Positions 1 through 12,960 of a DNA stretch of 64,000 nucleotides are shown here, one piece after another. Positions within the stretch are counted from its first letter, which is position 1. The number at the start of each line of letters is the position of its first letter. A model generated the notes under the pieces. That model was not told where the DNA came from. It saw only the letters and a list, made by a program, of their open reading frames with translations, and ran no database searches. Source of the stretch: Sphagnum compactum (taxonomy: Eukaryota > Bryophyta > Sphagnopsida > Sphagnales); contig OZ234493.1 in assembly GCA_965153455.1 (NCBI GenBank), positions 34,896,213 through 34,960,212 on the forward strand, written 5' to 3'. Position numbers and translations under genes: made by a program.

Positions 1-119
1 AAGTGAATAAACAACAAAACTTATTTTCCACATAAATCCAGACTGCACTCCATGCCTGTTCAATAGATAACATATGTATGCTCTTGACTGCCCAACTAGT
101 ATGTCCAGGTTCAACTTGC

Positions 120-1678
120 CTCCGGGGGTTTGTCTGACATTCTTGTCATCTGTTCCTTCCCTGTCACCACCCAAGCCCAGTTGAGTAGGTCCATTGTTAG
201 CAGAGTTTCCAAGCATGTCCAGTCTGCATATGTAATATCAATCATTCTGTGCCTCCTATCATATGTCAGATGATTGTCCCAGGAACATTTGAGAACTCTT
301 TACAGATTCACCATGATCAAGGATGTACTTTGATATTCCGCAAGGACTAAACCAAGCTCCGATGTCTGACCTTCAAGGCGCTTCTTCTCCTCTGCGAGAT
401 GAAGAAAAGTCAGTTTAAATTACAATTGGGCAACACCATAAAATTTCCTGCATTTCTTCTCTCATCATGTTTGGAAGAATTGAAGATAAAGACTGCAAGG
501 TCTGTTGCTTTTCTGAGAAGGAACACAGAAATATTCAAGCATATCTAGTAATTAATTTCGATCCAGCAACACAAAGGGCATTCAAGGTCAGTCGAAGATT
601 AGCAAACGAACCTTCCAAAGACATTAGGGTTCCTTGTTGGATCATGAGTTTGTCAACAAGGGATCGCATTTTACTTTGACAATCATTCTCACTATCCACC
701 TGCAATTGAAAGCTTTCAGATTTCTTTCACCAAAAATACAGGGGCTCTGGTTTGGCATCTAGGTTAACATTTTGCCAGCTACAAACAACACAATAAAAAG
801 TCCATGTGCAGACTCTGGAACTGAATCCCAGTTATTGATGGTAGCCACCACCAGTAGTAATGGATTCTCTGACACAAACATAACATGTACTTACTGCAGC
901 AGCAGCTCGATTAGCAGAGTCTGATTGCACTGCAAATAATTTCATCTGTCGTCATGAAAAACACAACAACATAATTGCTTCAGTTATAACAATGGAATAT
1001 ATTTCCAATCAAAGCTCGTAGCTTCACTAACATTTGTTCATTTCATGCTTTCTAGAAGTGCAGTACTCGTCATAAAACCCTAATCCTTGGATCCACAAAT
1101 TGTCTTACAAAACCTTGTGCTGCTCTTCTCAGCAGCAAGAGCAAAAATTAGGGTTCCCAGGAAATGAATGATAAGGCACATTCTAAGTAGAGATAAAATT
1201 CATCAAAGCCTGTTGCTGCTCACTTTCATGATTTCATTCCCAAAAAATGACTGCAGTGTTTCATTCAAACTGCATTTGCAAAAACCCTAAAACCAAAGAG
1301 AAATTTCCCCCAAGACATTCATAAGCAGCAACTAGCAAGGCCTGCAATTCTAAAGTGAAAAGAGTTACATGAAACCCAAATGTATGATCAGTACTAGGAA
1401 TCTTTGAAAACAACCCATTTCAGTTCCAGACCAAAAGAATTCAGGGGGGGGGGGAAAAATGACTACAACCTTCGAGAGTTTTTCCATGTCTGCAACAGAG
1501 TTTCAGATCTGGATTTGAGGCTGAAAAAACAATTGAATAATTTGAAAGCAAAGGTAGAAAGAATCAGAGAGACCTGTACGGCGACGAAGACAATGGCAGC
1601 AACCAGAAACAAAATTCGCAATGCCCATGTGCTCCGCTTTGCCATAGCTTTGAGGTCAATTCCTGATCTGATGAACAT
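120..1678 (-). CDS. Unnamed membrane-anchored coiled-coil protein, multi-exon, 3' end outside the window
   Basis: Five minus-strand exons join in phase through canonical splice sites: 1678-1574, 945-895, 699-612, 391-304 and 223-about 120. The first exon gives a short basic N-terminus (a second possible Met sits at 1645, in AMAKRSTW) and then a hydrophobic stretch (LRILFLVAAIVFVAV) that reads as one membrane anchor. Exons 2-4 encode a charged, helix-prone region (QSDSANRAAAA, VDSENDCQSKM, EEKKRLEGQTSELG) that looks like a coiled coil. Exon 5 is richer in Gly and Asn and stays open to the left edge; a GC-type donor (GAG|GCAAGT) could end it at 120. Phases agree at every junction, which is strong internal support. 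I do not recognise the family. Topology suggests a type II or tail-out protein of the secretory system, but that is inference. The last exon and stop are not visible. Confidence 0.6.
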
Positions 1679-2170
1679 CCCTTTTTTTCCTTCTTACGGA
1701 CCACAACTGTTCATGATGGTTGAGCTTTCTAGTAGGACTTCTGATGCTTCATCCGAGATAGAATAGAACAGAATCTCTCTACTACCATTACTGCAGACCT
1801 CTCTCTTCTCCCTCAAAAATAAAAACTACATACCACAACCGGAACCCCAGAACCGTCAAAAAGCTAGAAGGGGGAAAAAAACATAAAAACCCTAAAAAAC
1901 ACTAAGAAACCCTAAAGATTTAACAAACAACTAAGTCGAGATTCCCAGAGCTACAACAACGCCCAAAAAACAGCAACCCACATCGAGAAAACAAGAGTGG
2001 AGAAAACCCACATGATCATAAAAATCACAGAGAAGTTACGTCCCAGAGATAGGTCCGTAGCAGCGACGAAGAGTTTGCGGGCAGTAGCAAAACGAACGAA
2101 TCGTGCAGCAGCAAGTGCAAGAGGGGTTGTTGCCTGCTTCCGAGTTCGAACCCTTGACCTAATTTGAGCC
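1679..2170 (-). promoter_or_regulatory. 5' leader and promoter region of the minus-strand coiled-coil gene
   Basis: This interval lies directly upstream of the minus-strand gene. It contains several AAACCCTA-type motifs (around 1889-1920), which resemble plant telo-boxes common near genes of growing cells, and a somewhat GC-richer stretch at 2030-2150. The transcription start cannot be set from sequence alone. Confidence 0.35.
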
Positions 2171-2509
2171 GGTTATCAAGTCGATTATTAACAACCTACC
2201 ATCTGGTAACTGGTATTCTTTTAAAATAACCGGTTATCAATTGACAGCCTCCTGGAATTGAATTTTCCAAAAATCTAATAACCTACCTGGATGACCCAAT
2301 TATCATTAGGTAGGTTATCAATCTATAAACAGAAATACCCGGAAATAATTAATTTTAATTAAAAAAAGACTTATCGATAGGATAACAGGTGGTTATTAAT
2401 TGATTATTTGATAACTCAATTACCCTTATGCATAACTGCCAATTAGCACCCCAAAATTTTGATAGCTTATTCGACAACCAATTTTTTTTGACAATTGATA
2501 TTGATAACC
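2171..2509. mobile_element. MITE-like element, copy 1
   Basis: The element starts with GGTTATCAA and ends with TTGATAACC, a 9-bp terminal inverted repeat, and is full of internal GGTTATCAA/TAACCTACC motifs. A diverged copy lies in opposite orientation near 44236-44500; blocks such as TCTAATAACCTACCTG and GATAACAGG-like strings match after reverse complementing. It has no coding capacity. This fits a non-autonomous DNA transposon; the superfamily is not clear because no target-site duplication was confirmed. Confidence 0.55.
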
Positions 2510-4478
2510 TGTGTGGCCTCCCCCAAACATTCAAAAAACCTACCCGGAGGTTACTAAAAGAAAGCTATATCTCCATTGTAAGTCTAGCATGCACCGGAAT
2601 AACATCTATTGCGCAAGAAAGAAAAGAAAAACTTACCAAAACGTATTTGACAACCAACAAATGAAGTAGCAAAAAATTGAGATTTAACAAACATACAATT
2701 GCAAAAACACACACTTAAAAAAACTCAAGCTTGTAAAAAAATCAATACAAAATGAAAATTTAAATTAAGCACAAGTTTGTATTAGTTAGAAAGAGAGATA
2801 AAAACCATACAATGTAATTTTTAGTATGGAATGACAAAACCTATTGAAACCCTAAACCTAATTTAAACCTTTTACTAATGTTCATTAATTGTAATTAATG
2901 AACACTACATGGTTGACCCCAACTTAACACTAAAGAATCATATTCATGGTTCGACCCCAACTTAACAATAACAAATCATATTTATGGTTTGACGGTTAAA
3001 TTATGGTCTAATAATAAACAAGGTATCCTAAATTTTTTGGTTATGCAATCCATGGGTACATTGGAACTCTAATTACTTCAATTTGGATTTGAGATACAAC
3101 ACTTTAACCCTAACTTTTTTCCATTGTTTAAACCATTATGTTCATTTTCACTTCAATATATATTTATTTTGTAAACATATAAATATAAAAAATATATATG
3201 TATTGGTAAACATCAATTTTTTGGTCTCTTGCATGAAAATTTTGGTCACACAAAAAGTTGAAATTGAATTGTTTGTCAACTTTTGGAAAATGTAATCACT
3301 GTTTGATTTCAAAAAAGATTTTGTTTTTTTTAAAAATATTTTGAAATAAATTTTTTGTTGTTGAAATTTTGCCATGTTTGGTGCTGCCAAAAAATGACAT
3401 TGATTATTTATTTTTATTTTTTTGGGAAAACATCCTTGTTAAGTCACCATATTACGAAAAAGGCAAAAAAAGGAATACAACACCACCACCCCCCCCCTCC
3501 AAAAGAAATAACTCCTTGAAAAAAAAAACTCTTTTACCCTTCCCAATGCCACTTAATAAAACTCCTTTATTTTTCAAGTTCACTAAAACCCCACATCTAT
3601 TATTAAAAAAAACCTTTTGAGAGATGAAAAAACCTTTTGAGAGATGAAAAAACTTTAAATATTTTAACCCTTGTGCTCTCCTCACCCAACTTTTTAAAAA
3701 AATGGCACCTAAACTTATCCATTCAGACTACCTTTGATTCTTCGGCCCCTATACACGCTCAAAAGGTGTTCCCACAATGTCTCTATAGGAGAGAGCCAAT
3801 AACCAAATCCTCCCACTTTTCCAATCTTAACACCAACTCTTCCAAAAACCTCTTGTTAATCTTCCCCCATTGTATAGCAAAAACACCCATCCTTGCAAAC
3901 TAGGTACAATCTCGCATGAATGAAATATAATTTGAATGCTTTTAAAAACTTGGAGTCATGCCCATGTTGTGAAACATTTTTAAAACCCAAGAAGCTAAAT
4001 GTGAAACTTTACAATAAGCCCAATGAAATAAACCCACAAAACTTCAAATTGAACACACACCCCCAAAAAAATATTAGACCAAAAACACACCATCTAAGGT
4101 GTGTTCACACTTGGTGTTACTAGGGACTTTAGTGTTGAGTCCCTTAACATCAATTTAATCATTTAGGACTTAAACCTAATTACCATGAAAATTTTATGTT
4201 AAGCTAACATTCACTTAACATTAAGCAATCACCTATTTAACATTGCATGCCACCTGGGATGCCACCTAGATTTTCATTTGACACTGACTTAACATCAAGT
4301 GTGGATGCACCATTATAAGTATGTCCAGATGATGTCATGGGGAACAGATTTGGGAACGCAAAAAGACGCATGAGAACACGTGAGCCGAAGCCCTAGAAAG
4401 CGCACCACTGTCTTCTCCCGTCCTCTCTTTCTCGCCTCTCTTGTGTCTACTAAGCCGCCCTCTCTTCTGCTGGCAACG
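2510..4478. other. AT-rich intergenic DNA and RPL17 promoter
   Basis: No gene is visible. A 20-base unit (AACCTTTTGAGAGATGAAAA) is duplicated at about 3610-3650. The last 150 bases before the RPL17 start contain a pyrimidine-rich leader (around 4410-4465), as is usual for plant ribosomal protein genes. Confidence 0.4.
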
Positions 4479-7285
4479 ATGGTATGCTTTTCTTCTCTCC
4501 TTTCTCCTTCAATTTCCTGTAATACCTTGGTGTTTCTCCTGTGATTCTGCTTTGCTTTGCACATTCCTTTGCTTCTTCATTTCCTAGTCTAAATATCTGC
4601 CCTTTTTTTCCTTCTCAGACCAGTCTCCCATTTCTGTTTTAGGGTTTAGGGAGTTAGTGCCAGGCCTGTGTTTTTTTTGTTTTCAGTTACATGCATATGG
4701 GTTTGGATATGGCGTTGTGTCGGGGACAAGTAGATGTACAGAGGGGTCATCATTCTTACTCCTGTTTCTGAGGCATGTTTGAATTTCGCCCAGCCGTTTT
4801 TCCTTTCTTTCTTTGAAGTGATGGAAGGGTTTAAGTTCCTTAAAATTGGAAGACCTTCGAATCTGCTTTCAAGAATGTCCTATGCTGTGTAATGGCTTTT
4901 TTTTTATTCCTTTGAAGTGATGGAACGGTTTAGGTTCCTTAAAATTGGACGACCTTGGAATCGGCTTTCAAAAATGTCCTATGCTGTGTAATGCCCTTTT
5001 AAAAAATTCCTTTGAAGTGGTGGAACGGTTTAGGTTCCTTAAAATTGGAAGACCTTGGAATCGGCTTTCAAAAATGTCCTATGCTGTGTAATGCCCTTTT
5101 AAAAAATTCCTTTGAAGTGGTGGAACGGTTTAGGTTCCTTAAACTTGGAAGACCTTGGAAATTTGCTTTCAAAAATATGCTATGCTCTGTAATGCTTTAT
5201 GTCTTTGAAGACTAATTGTGAATATGGCTACAGGTGAAGTATGCACGTGAACCTGACAATCCCACCAAGGGTAAGTATAGCATGCTTATGATATATCCTC
5301 TTCTCTTGCTCTGTTGCCAAAAACCCATGGGCAGGGATTTGAGGGTTTCCAATTGATCAGAAGCAGAAGCTCACTAATTTTCACACTGCCCCAGTTATGC
5401 AGCAAGAGGTCCAATGTTATGCATATATGAATGTTGACAATCCAGCTGAATTCCAATGTTATCTGTATATATATATTGGCATGCCAGTTGATCTTTGTTT
5501 TCCCTGCATGTGCAGCATGCAAAGCCAGAGGATCAGACTTGCGGGTGCACTTCAAGGTGTGGACTATTTAATATCTTTTTTCATGAAGTTTGAATGTTTT
5601 ATTGACTAAATGCTTTTAACATATAAGCAGTCTGGTTTTGCAACTGGTCCAAAACCTTTTGGGAACTAGAGGTTGATTGGTATGTAGTTTGTCAAATCTC
5701 TTTTATGTTGTCCTGAGATTGAGCTCTTTACACATTGCAGAATACAAGGGAAGCAGCACAGGCTATTAAGCACCTTGAGTTAACAAAGGCCAAGAAGTAC
5801 TTGGAGGATGTGCTTGCTCACAAGCAAGCTATCCCCTTTCGTCGGTTTTGTGGTGGGGTTGGTCGCACTGCACAAGCTAAGTCACGCCACTCCAATGGAC
5901 AAGGACGATGGCCAGTGAAATCAGCCACATTCTTGCTTGGCTTGTTGAAGAATGCAGAGAGCAATGCTGAGGTACTCAGTTGTCCGTTGCATGGTGCCAC
6001 TGAATAGTGTATATAATGCTTGACACTTGGCAGTGTAATATGAAGCAAGCATCAAGTAGAATATTTGTATGAGCATGGTGATTTGTGGGACCTTTATCTG
6101 ACAAAGTTGTTGGATGGCAAATCTCTGGTTGCAGGTGAAAGGCCTTGATGTAGACACACTTTTCATCTCCCATATTCAGGTCAACAAGGCACAGAAGCAG
6201 CGTCGTCGGACATACCGTGCACATGGGCGAATTAATCGTACAGACTTTGTCTTTTCTCTCTCTTGTCCTGTTGGTTTCAGTAAGAGGTGATGTCTTTGGA
6301 AATGTTTTAGTAACTGGCAGCCATGGCATGTCTGAAATTGTAGGCTTATGCAGGGAAACCGTAGTGTAGTACATAACTCTTGAATGGCACAGTGAGGTTT
6401 TCTTGAAGTTAACATTTATTGTGGTGTTTCTTTTACAGCCTACATGTCTTCCCCATGCCACATTGAACTTACTCTTTCAGAGAAAGAAGTTGCTGTCAAG
6501 AAAGAGGTGAGGTTCTTGACTGTTTTCAGTAAGGGTTTGTAATTCTGGTTGAGGTGTACAGATATCGCATAGCCAGAGAAGTTGAATGCATTCTATGGTC
6601 TGCAATTGACTAGCTGTGCACTTTCCTAGGTGTATAATTGGTTGAAAGATTCCCAAAAGAGCATGCTTCAGAAGTTTTCTCTTTTTTCTTCTGCTTGGCT
6701 TTTTAAATTTTTTTCTTTCTCTTTTGCTTTTCCTCTTTCCTTTGGTTTCCTAGTTTTCTTCTCTTTTTGGTTTTGCTGAGGTAGCCAGCATCATGATTGG
6801 GGTTGTCCTGTTACTGCTGGTCTTTTGACAGAAATTCATTAGGTTGGTTAATTTATTCCATTGACCTGCACCCACTGCCAGGAGCTGATTAAGTCAGTGG
6901 AAATATCATCCCTACTGGCCACTATCATACATGTTACTGTTAGGCCTCTGAACATTCATGTGCCTGTCGCCGTTGTTCAAATCACTTTATTGTTTTGTTT
7001 TTCCTCTGTTCTTAAGGGTTTTGTTTCCTCTTTTTCCTTTTTGTTGATACAGGTCAAATCTGGAATCTCTTAACCTTTTTACAAGTCCTCTCTCAATTCT
7101 ATTGTGGTTGACTTAGATTGTAATTATGGAGAAGTTCTAAATACTTTTGAGGAATATCCTTCTGTAGTGAAAAACAGTCCATAATGTGGATTGGTTGGTG
7201 CTGGCAGGTTGAAGCAGAAATAGCGGTGCGGCGGCCTCGCAAACAGCAAGCTCGGTTGCGCAGTGGTGCTACATCTGCTCAATAG
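4479..7285 (+). CDS. RPL17: 60S ribosomal protein L17 (uL22), seven exons, complete
   Basis: Component of the cytosolic large ribosomal subunit; the uL22 family lines part of the peptide exit tunnel. Exons: 4479-4481 (only the ATG), 5234-5270, 5516-5556, 5741-5971, 6135-6237, 6439-6506 and 7208-7285. All introns are GT-AG and all phases agree, giving 186 residues, close to the 175-185 usual in plants. Diagnostic blocks include [29 protein letters not shown], the highly conserved [37 protein letters not shown], and [20 protein letters not shown]. The C-terminal tail (exon 7, basic, ending GATSAQ) is the variable part of the family. Intron 1 separates the start codon from the rest of the protein, a common layout in plant ribosomal protein genes that often lets intron 1 support strong expression. 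That intron also holds a four-copy repeat. The gene looks functional. Confidence 0.96.
4811..5196 (+). repeat. Four-unit tandem repeat, 100-bp period, in RPL17 intron 1
   Basis: Units begin at 4811, 4911, 5011 and 5111 with TTTGAAGTGRTGGAA and run through GGTTCCTTAAAATTGGAAGACC to TATGCTGTGTAATG. Units 2 and 3 are almost identical; units 1 and 4 are more diverged. The array ends about 40 bases before exon 2. Confidence 0.9.
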
Positions 7286-8930
7286 GACAATTCTTTTCTC
7301 TGCTGCCTTGTTACTACATTGATACAATTTTACAATTTCATGACATTCCCAAGTTGAGGCATATACTGTTCAATATTTATGGGGTATTCCATAAGAACAA
7401 AGTTTTCTTTTGATCTGAGGTCTTTGATGGATTCCATGCCTGTGTTGTTATTCTTGGTTATGATGTCAAGTTCTGCTTATTGTTCCAAATTTATGATCGT
7501 TGTTTTCAAGATCCAATGTTCTGTTCCACATAATGTGGTGGGCAGTGATGACTTCAACCTTATCTACATTTTGTGAATCATTTGATGGATAATTGCATGT
7601 CACCATGTCTCTGAAAGCTTCAGAACTGATATCGTATCCTTCTGTTTGCTTGTGTTTGCTGGCTGTATACAGAATTGCCATAGTGATCTGGTGTTTTCCC
7701 ACTTAGTACTGATACTTAATTTATCTCTTTTGTGATGAGGTTTATCCTCAGGGTTCACAAATATTTTTGACCAAGACTTCTGAACTTTGAGTTGAATTTT
7801 GTATGGTTGCTACAGTTTCCTGGTGATTTCATTTTTGCTAATGGATTACACCTTTCTGACTACTGACCTGTAAGGGAATTGTCATGTAAGGTCTTACAGT
7901 TTCCTTTATATAGCAGCAGTGATTTCTGATCCATGCAGGGGTTTCAAATGCTTTTGGAGGCTATTATCATCCTGTTCATCATACTGGAAAACAACTATAA
8001 AGGTACCTCAAGACATGGAGACATTTCCATGCTCCCTCTTAATGTACTTTGGCAATAGAATAATATGATGTTTGCAGACTTTGATACGATGATCTTAATA
8101 CAGTCCACAATCATCTTACCATTTACCAAGACACATCTTCTGACAAAATGTTGTGTGAGACGTTCTAAGATCTTCAAAGGTGTGTGGAAATGGGTCTCTT
8201 GCATTTAATAGGTTCTTTTGCTGTCTTAGATATCATGGTGAGGTCTGTTTTGTGAAACCATGATTTTGGAAGTCAAATGGATTCTTGAAATGGTTATCAG
8301 ATCTCAGTATGATGCCAGAAATACAGACTGCAATTATCTGTCCATTGGCTGATGTGGGTTGTGTCATGGTATTTGTTGTGAGCTGCACTATTGAGAACCC
8401 AAACTTAATCTCATATGCAGTCATATTCTCTCACACAGGTCAAGCACCAGTATTAAGGATGGTATTTGCAAAGTTGAGATCAAAGTATTGTAATGACCAT
8501 TCATTAGCTTTCCAAGCTTTGTGAAATGTTCTGTCTTTCTGAAATGATGTGGGAACTGTGGAGGTCCAGGTAGTGAGGGTGACCCATAGTATTTACACAT
8601 GTGGAGGAAGATGCCTACTTTTAAAGGCTAATCTTACTGAAATTCAGTATGTTGCTAAATGTATGATATTGACCTCTCCCATTGTCAGTAGCTCATGAAG
8701 TTGGTGAGGATTCTATGGTAGCTGGTCAATACCAGGTCTGTTCAGAATGCTGTGGTGTGTTTTTTTCCTTCTGTTTTCTTTATGGTTGTGTTTCCTCTTT
8801 TTCTTGTTCGCTGATATGTTAACATGCTGTCAGATCTCTACAACCTTAATTGCCATGTCTCAATTCTCCTCTCAGAAATTATTGCAGTCCATTGCTAAAT
8901 GGGCTGTGATGATTAAGTATTATTTGAGGT
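7286..8930. other. RPL17 3' flank, no further gene seen
   Basis: This is probably 3' UTR followed by intergenic DNA. It holds short open frames without recognisable domains, acceptable splice chains or homology I can name. Confidence 0.4.
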
Positions 8931-8934
8931 TGGA

Positions 8935-9120
8935 TGATAGGTAAACAAATAGGTAACTTTGGTAAATAGTAGGCAGATAAAAGTAGGTAGGTAGGACATA
9001 AGTAGGTAGGACATAGATAGGTAGATGGTAGGTAAGTAAGTAGTTAAATAAGATATAGGTAAGTAGATGGTAGGTAGTTAGGTAAGACGTATTTAGGTAA
9101 ATAAATAAGTAAGTGCCTTA
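8935..9120. repeat. Degenerate GTAG/AGGTAGGT simple-repeat array
   Basis: Repeated TAGGTAGG and AAGTAGGT words with interruptions. The same word family recurs (as ACCTACCT) at about 20800-20935 and at 47940-48000, inside the inverted repeat pair described separately. Confidence 0.7.
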
Positions 9121-12100
9121 GTAGGCATTGCAAGTAGGTTAGCTAACCAAATTAATATGAGCAATTTGAATAAGCATGACCATTCAGATGGTTAATTTGA
9201 CTAAGCCATGGGCATCTTAATGGACCATTTAAAAAATTTGTCCTTCTTGACTAAATGTATGATTTAACATTTTGTCAAAATGATCACTTCAATAAAAAAA
9301 CACCAAGCAAAAAAACCATGTGTCTTTCAAGACCCATGTCTTTAGTCAAAATGAACATCCTTTTGGTTAATGTGGACACTTTAGTCAAGTTGAACCTTTT
9401 GAAAAATCATGATTTCTTACAATGAATTTAGTAGTCTTCATCTATATATGTATTATAATGCCTAAAAAAACTAGCACAATATGAATGTAAATAAGCATTT
9501 AGTAGGAAAAGTCATAATGATCATTGGCTTATAATTTGTGTCTCATGTTTCTTCCTTTCTAACCTATATAAGTTGAATATAATGTAAGAAATGCAAAGAC
9601 TAAAAATTCTTATTTAATCTTTGTGAGACTGTTTTCATCAATGAAGGATGAAGTGTGTGTGCATGAGGATTGCAACTTTGAGAGGTCTTTGAAAATATAT
9701 GTTATTTGGTGTGTTAGGTTAGGTGCAATATATTGAGAATTTAGTTTTTCACGTGAATTTATAATTATTTTTGTCATTCTCAAGTGTTTTATAAAAATTG
9801 GTTAGTGTCACAAAGAAGTGTTGTAGATAATGAACTTATGAATTAAGGAACATGTTATAAGTTTTGCTAAAAAACTTGTCATTCAAATGACAAAATATGG
9901 GGGAAGTGCTAGAATTATAGAATCATAATTCAAACTCAAAGATGTGTTTGATGGATCTAAAATCTAACAATGTTGTTGAGCTTTTGTATGTTTATGGTTT
10001 GAATTTATGGTGAACATATGAACCAAGGATTGATTGAACAATAAGCATGGGGTGAACAAATATAATTGAAACCAAACTAGAACATTTTATTGTTTTGATA
10101 AGAGCTTGTGGTTTTTAATTTTTGATTTTGCAAATTATATAACTATTCAATAGACAACTAATGCAATTATTTCTAACATTGTCAGTATGATGCATAGGAT
10201 TTAACCATTTGATTGTGCTTCTTGGCATCAAGTTGTAAGTCAATGAATTTAAACTACAGTTGTTTAAGGTTTAATTTGTTGATTTCAAGGATACATTATG
10301 CATTTTTCATTTCATTCATTAAATAAACTTCATTTGAGTTTTGGGAATATTTTTCATTGTTTGCAACTTTGTGCATGTGTGCAATAAAACCATTGATGAA
10401 GTTCATGTTTGATGCTTGGAAGTTAAATGTTAAAAATGTGACAAACAAACATAAAATGAATGGGGGAAAAAACTATGACATACAATGCTCTACATGAACC
10501 AACCTTGACAAATATTAAATGGGTTTAGATGGGTATCAAATAAGCCAAAATTTGACCATTATATACAACATGTGGGTATTGCATGAACCATACTTGGGAA
10601 AATTGATAACTTGTGGGTTTTGTTGAGATAAAAAAATTATAATAAACATGTCCTAAAAATTTCCAAAAACACCGAGTATGTGATACACATTATGTGTTAA
10701 TGAGATTTTCATTTTGCAAAACAGCCTTGCCTTCGAACATTGGTAGAAAGTGATATTTAGCCAACACTGATCTCCCCAACAACTCACATAAAAAATACTC
10801 ACAAAAAACACCCAACCTAGAAATGGTCTCCCTATCAACAACCATTAAGCTCAATATGATAATACTCTAAACTCTCTACCAAGCCACCTGATGCATATAA
10901 CATTTGGGTTGTATCATTTAGTAAGATAGTTGACACAATATTTACTTAGAAGCACCATTATTCAAGAAGAGAAATCATTCCTTGAATATATATTAGGACA
11001 AGTTTAGGTCCAGTTTTGTATTTCATCATCAATATTGTGATTTTGGCAATGGGAAAGTTTATCCACTTCAACTTTGTTTCAATTTTTTCTTAAAGATTGT
11101 CTTTTCACAATTGGGCTTCGAGTTTTCTTTTCAATTTGTTATAAAAGTTTTTGGCAAATTTCCAACTAAAAAGAAAAATTAGTCAAATTGCTTGATTGTC
11201 AAGGTCCTATTCACACTTGGAATAGTTACATAGTTTGTTCACACTTGGGCCAACAACACAAGCTATAGTAGAAAATTTAGATCAATTCTAAAAGGATACA
11301 AAATTTATATGGTCAACATTATGTGTCAAAAGGCATTACTACACATTTCTATGTAGGAAATATGCTTGTTTTCTCATTATAGGTAGAGTTATAATGTATG
11401 TAAGAAATAGCCTTAATTCTTGTAGTGTATTTAAACAACCATGTTAGGTGCAAGAACTGATCAACTATCTTCTAGGATCTTACAAAATGGAAGAAATCTT
11501 TTGTAATGGAAATGCATGTCCTTTGAAAATTAGGGCAAGTTTTTACACCAGAAAAGGGTAAAACCTTCAGCCCTTCCTTATTTTATAGTGCCCATCTCTT
11601 GGACTATCACTATTGTGCCTAGGCACTTCAAAAACAAGGAAGGACCTTTGGCCATACCCTTCTCACAAAGGGGTAGCAACCCTAAACTTCTCTATCACAA
11701 GAACATAGTCTCTATCATTTATAAAAGAAACACAGACATTCAAAGAAATTCATTTTGTATTGGGTTATTGGGTCTTTGTCCATGAAAAGATCACACAAAT
11801 TGGATGTCATGTATCAAAGATTGTCCTTGCCACTAACACTGTTCAAGTTGTTCCTAGTAATGAAAATATTGGGATGCGTGCATAAACCTAGAAGTGTCAA
11901 ATTCATTGTCTTTAATGTCCAATCCTTTTCTTGTGAGAAAGATACTAATCAGTCTACTCTTGACTCTTGATGGAGATTGAAAAACAATGTAAACCTGTTG
12001 GTGAACTTTTGACTTTGTCGGTAAAGTTCCCACAAAATTCAAATACACTCACAGTTCATGATTTCTCTTTGCACATCCAAACAGTTGTCCCAGAGATATT

Positions 12101-12960
12101 TGTGTTGAGCCAGAGACCAAATGCAAATGCTTTTACGTTAATGTGCATAATGATCACTTTCTCATCTCCTGTCCCTAGTATGGTCAAAATAGTAGCCTAG
12201 AGAGAATGTAGATAACTTGGCTTAAAATAAATCCTTGGTATCTTGCAATTGAGTCCCCTCATATCAACTGGAGCATGAATTTCATAATTCACGGATATCA
12301 TTAGGTCAGATAATGGGATAACTTGAAAACCAGTAAACAATCGGTGCAGAGCACCAAGTTCTCACAGTATCATGGGGGTAGAGGATGCCAAGAAGAGCAC
12401 TATCAGATCTGTGCGCTCAATGTTGCATCACCCACACCCCATGATGAAATTGCCAGACCCACAAGCATAGTGTAGTGAGTCCACCAAGTCATGTACCTGT
12501 ATTGGATGGAGAGGAAGTTGAATTGTACTTGCACCCTACTCATGCATCTCCATGTCAATGTCTCCTGGCCATGCCTGCAAAGTAGCCCTTGATGAATAAG
12601 TAGTTTCCTGGTTAGCTAGTAAACACAGCCCATATTTAAAGAGAATGTCAAATGTAGAGCTTCAAGAGTCTTACTCCTGTTTGCAGAAGGATATGTTCAA
12701 AACAAGGGCCTGCACAATTGCACCCACACATATGTGATGAGGCGATTGACATTGGAGCCCTGGTGAATACTTGCCCAGGCTACCAATGACAGTACCTGCC
12801 CACCTCTACCAAGGGTCACCAGACATGCCCCAAGATGTACAGAATCTACTTAGAATCTACTACAGTCACAGTCAACAATCGATAAAGTCTATATTTTCTA
12901 AACCCAGCTGTCACAAGGAAATCAGGAAAAAGAAAATTGAATAAGATTACTGAACAAGCT
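9121..12960. other. AT-rich intergenic DNA with no supported gene
   Basis: Stops are dense in all frames and nothing recognisable was found. The stretch 9240-9400 has several TTGACT/AGTCAA words, but these are too common in AT-rich DNA to call regulatory sites. Confidence 0.35.

Noticed and set aside
2125-2165. GAGTTCGAACCC, a tRNA/SINE B-box look-alike
   Set aside because: No matching A-box or cloverleaf was found around it; too short to call a tRNA or SINE.
9240-9400. Cluster of TTGAC/GTCAA words (W-box-like)
   Set aside because: Not near a supported gene, and frequent by chance in this composition.
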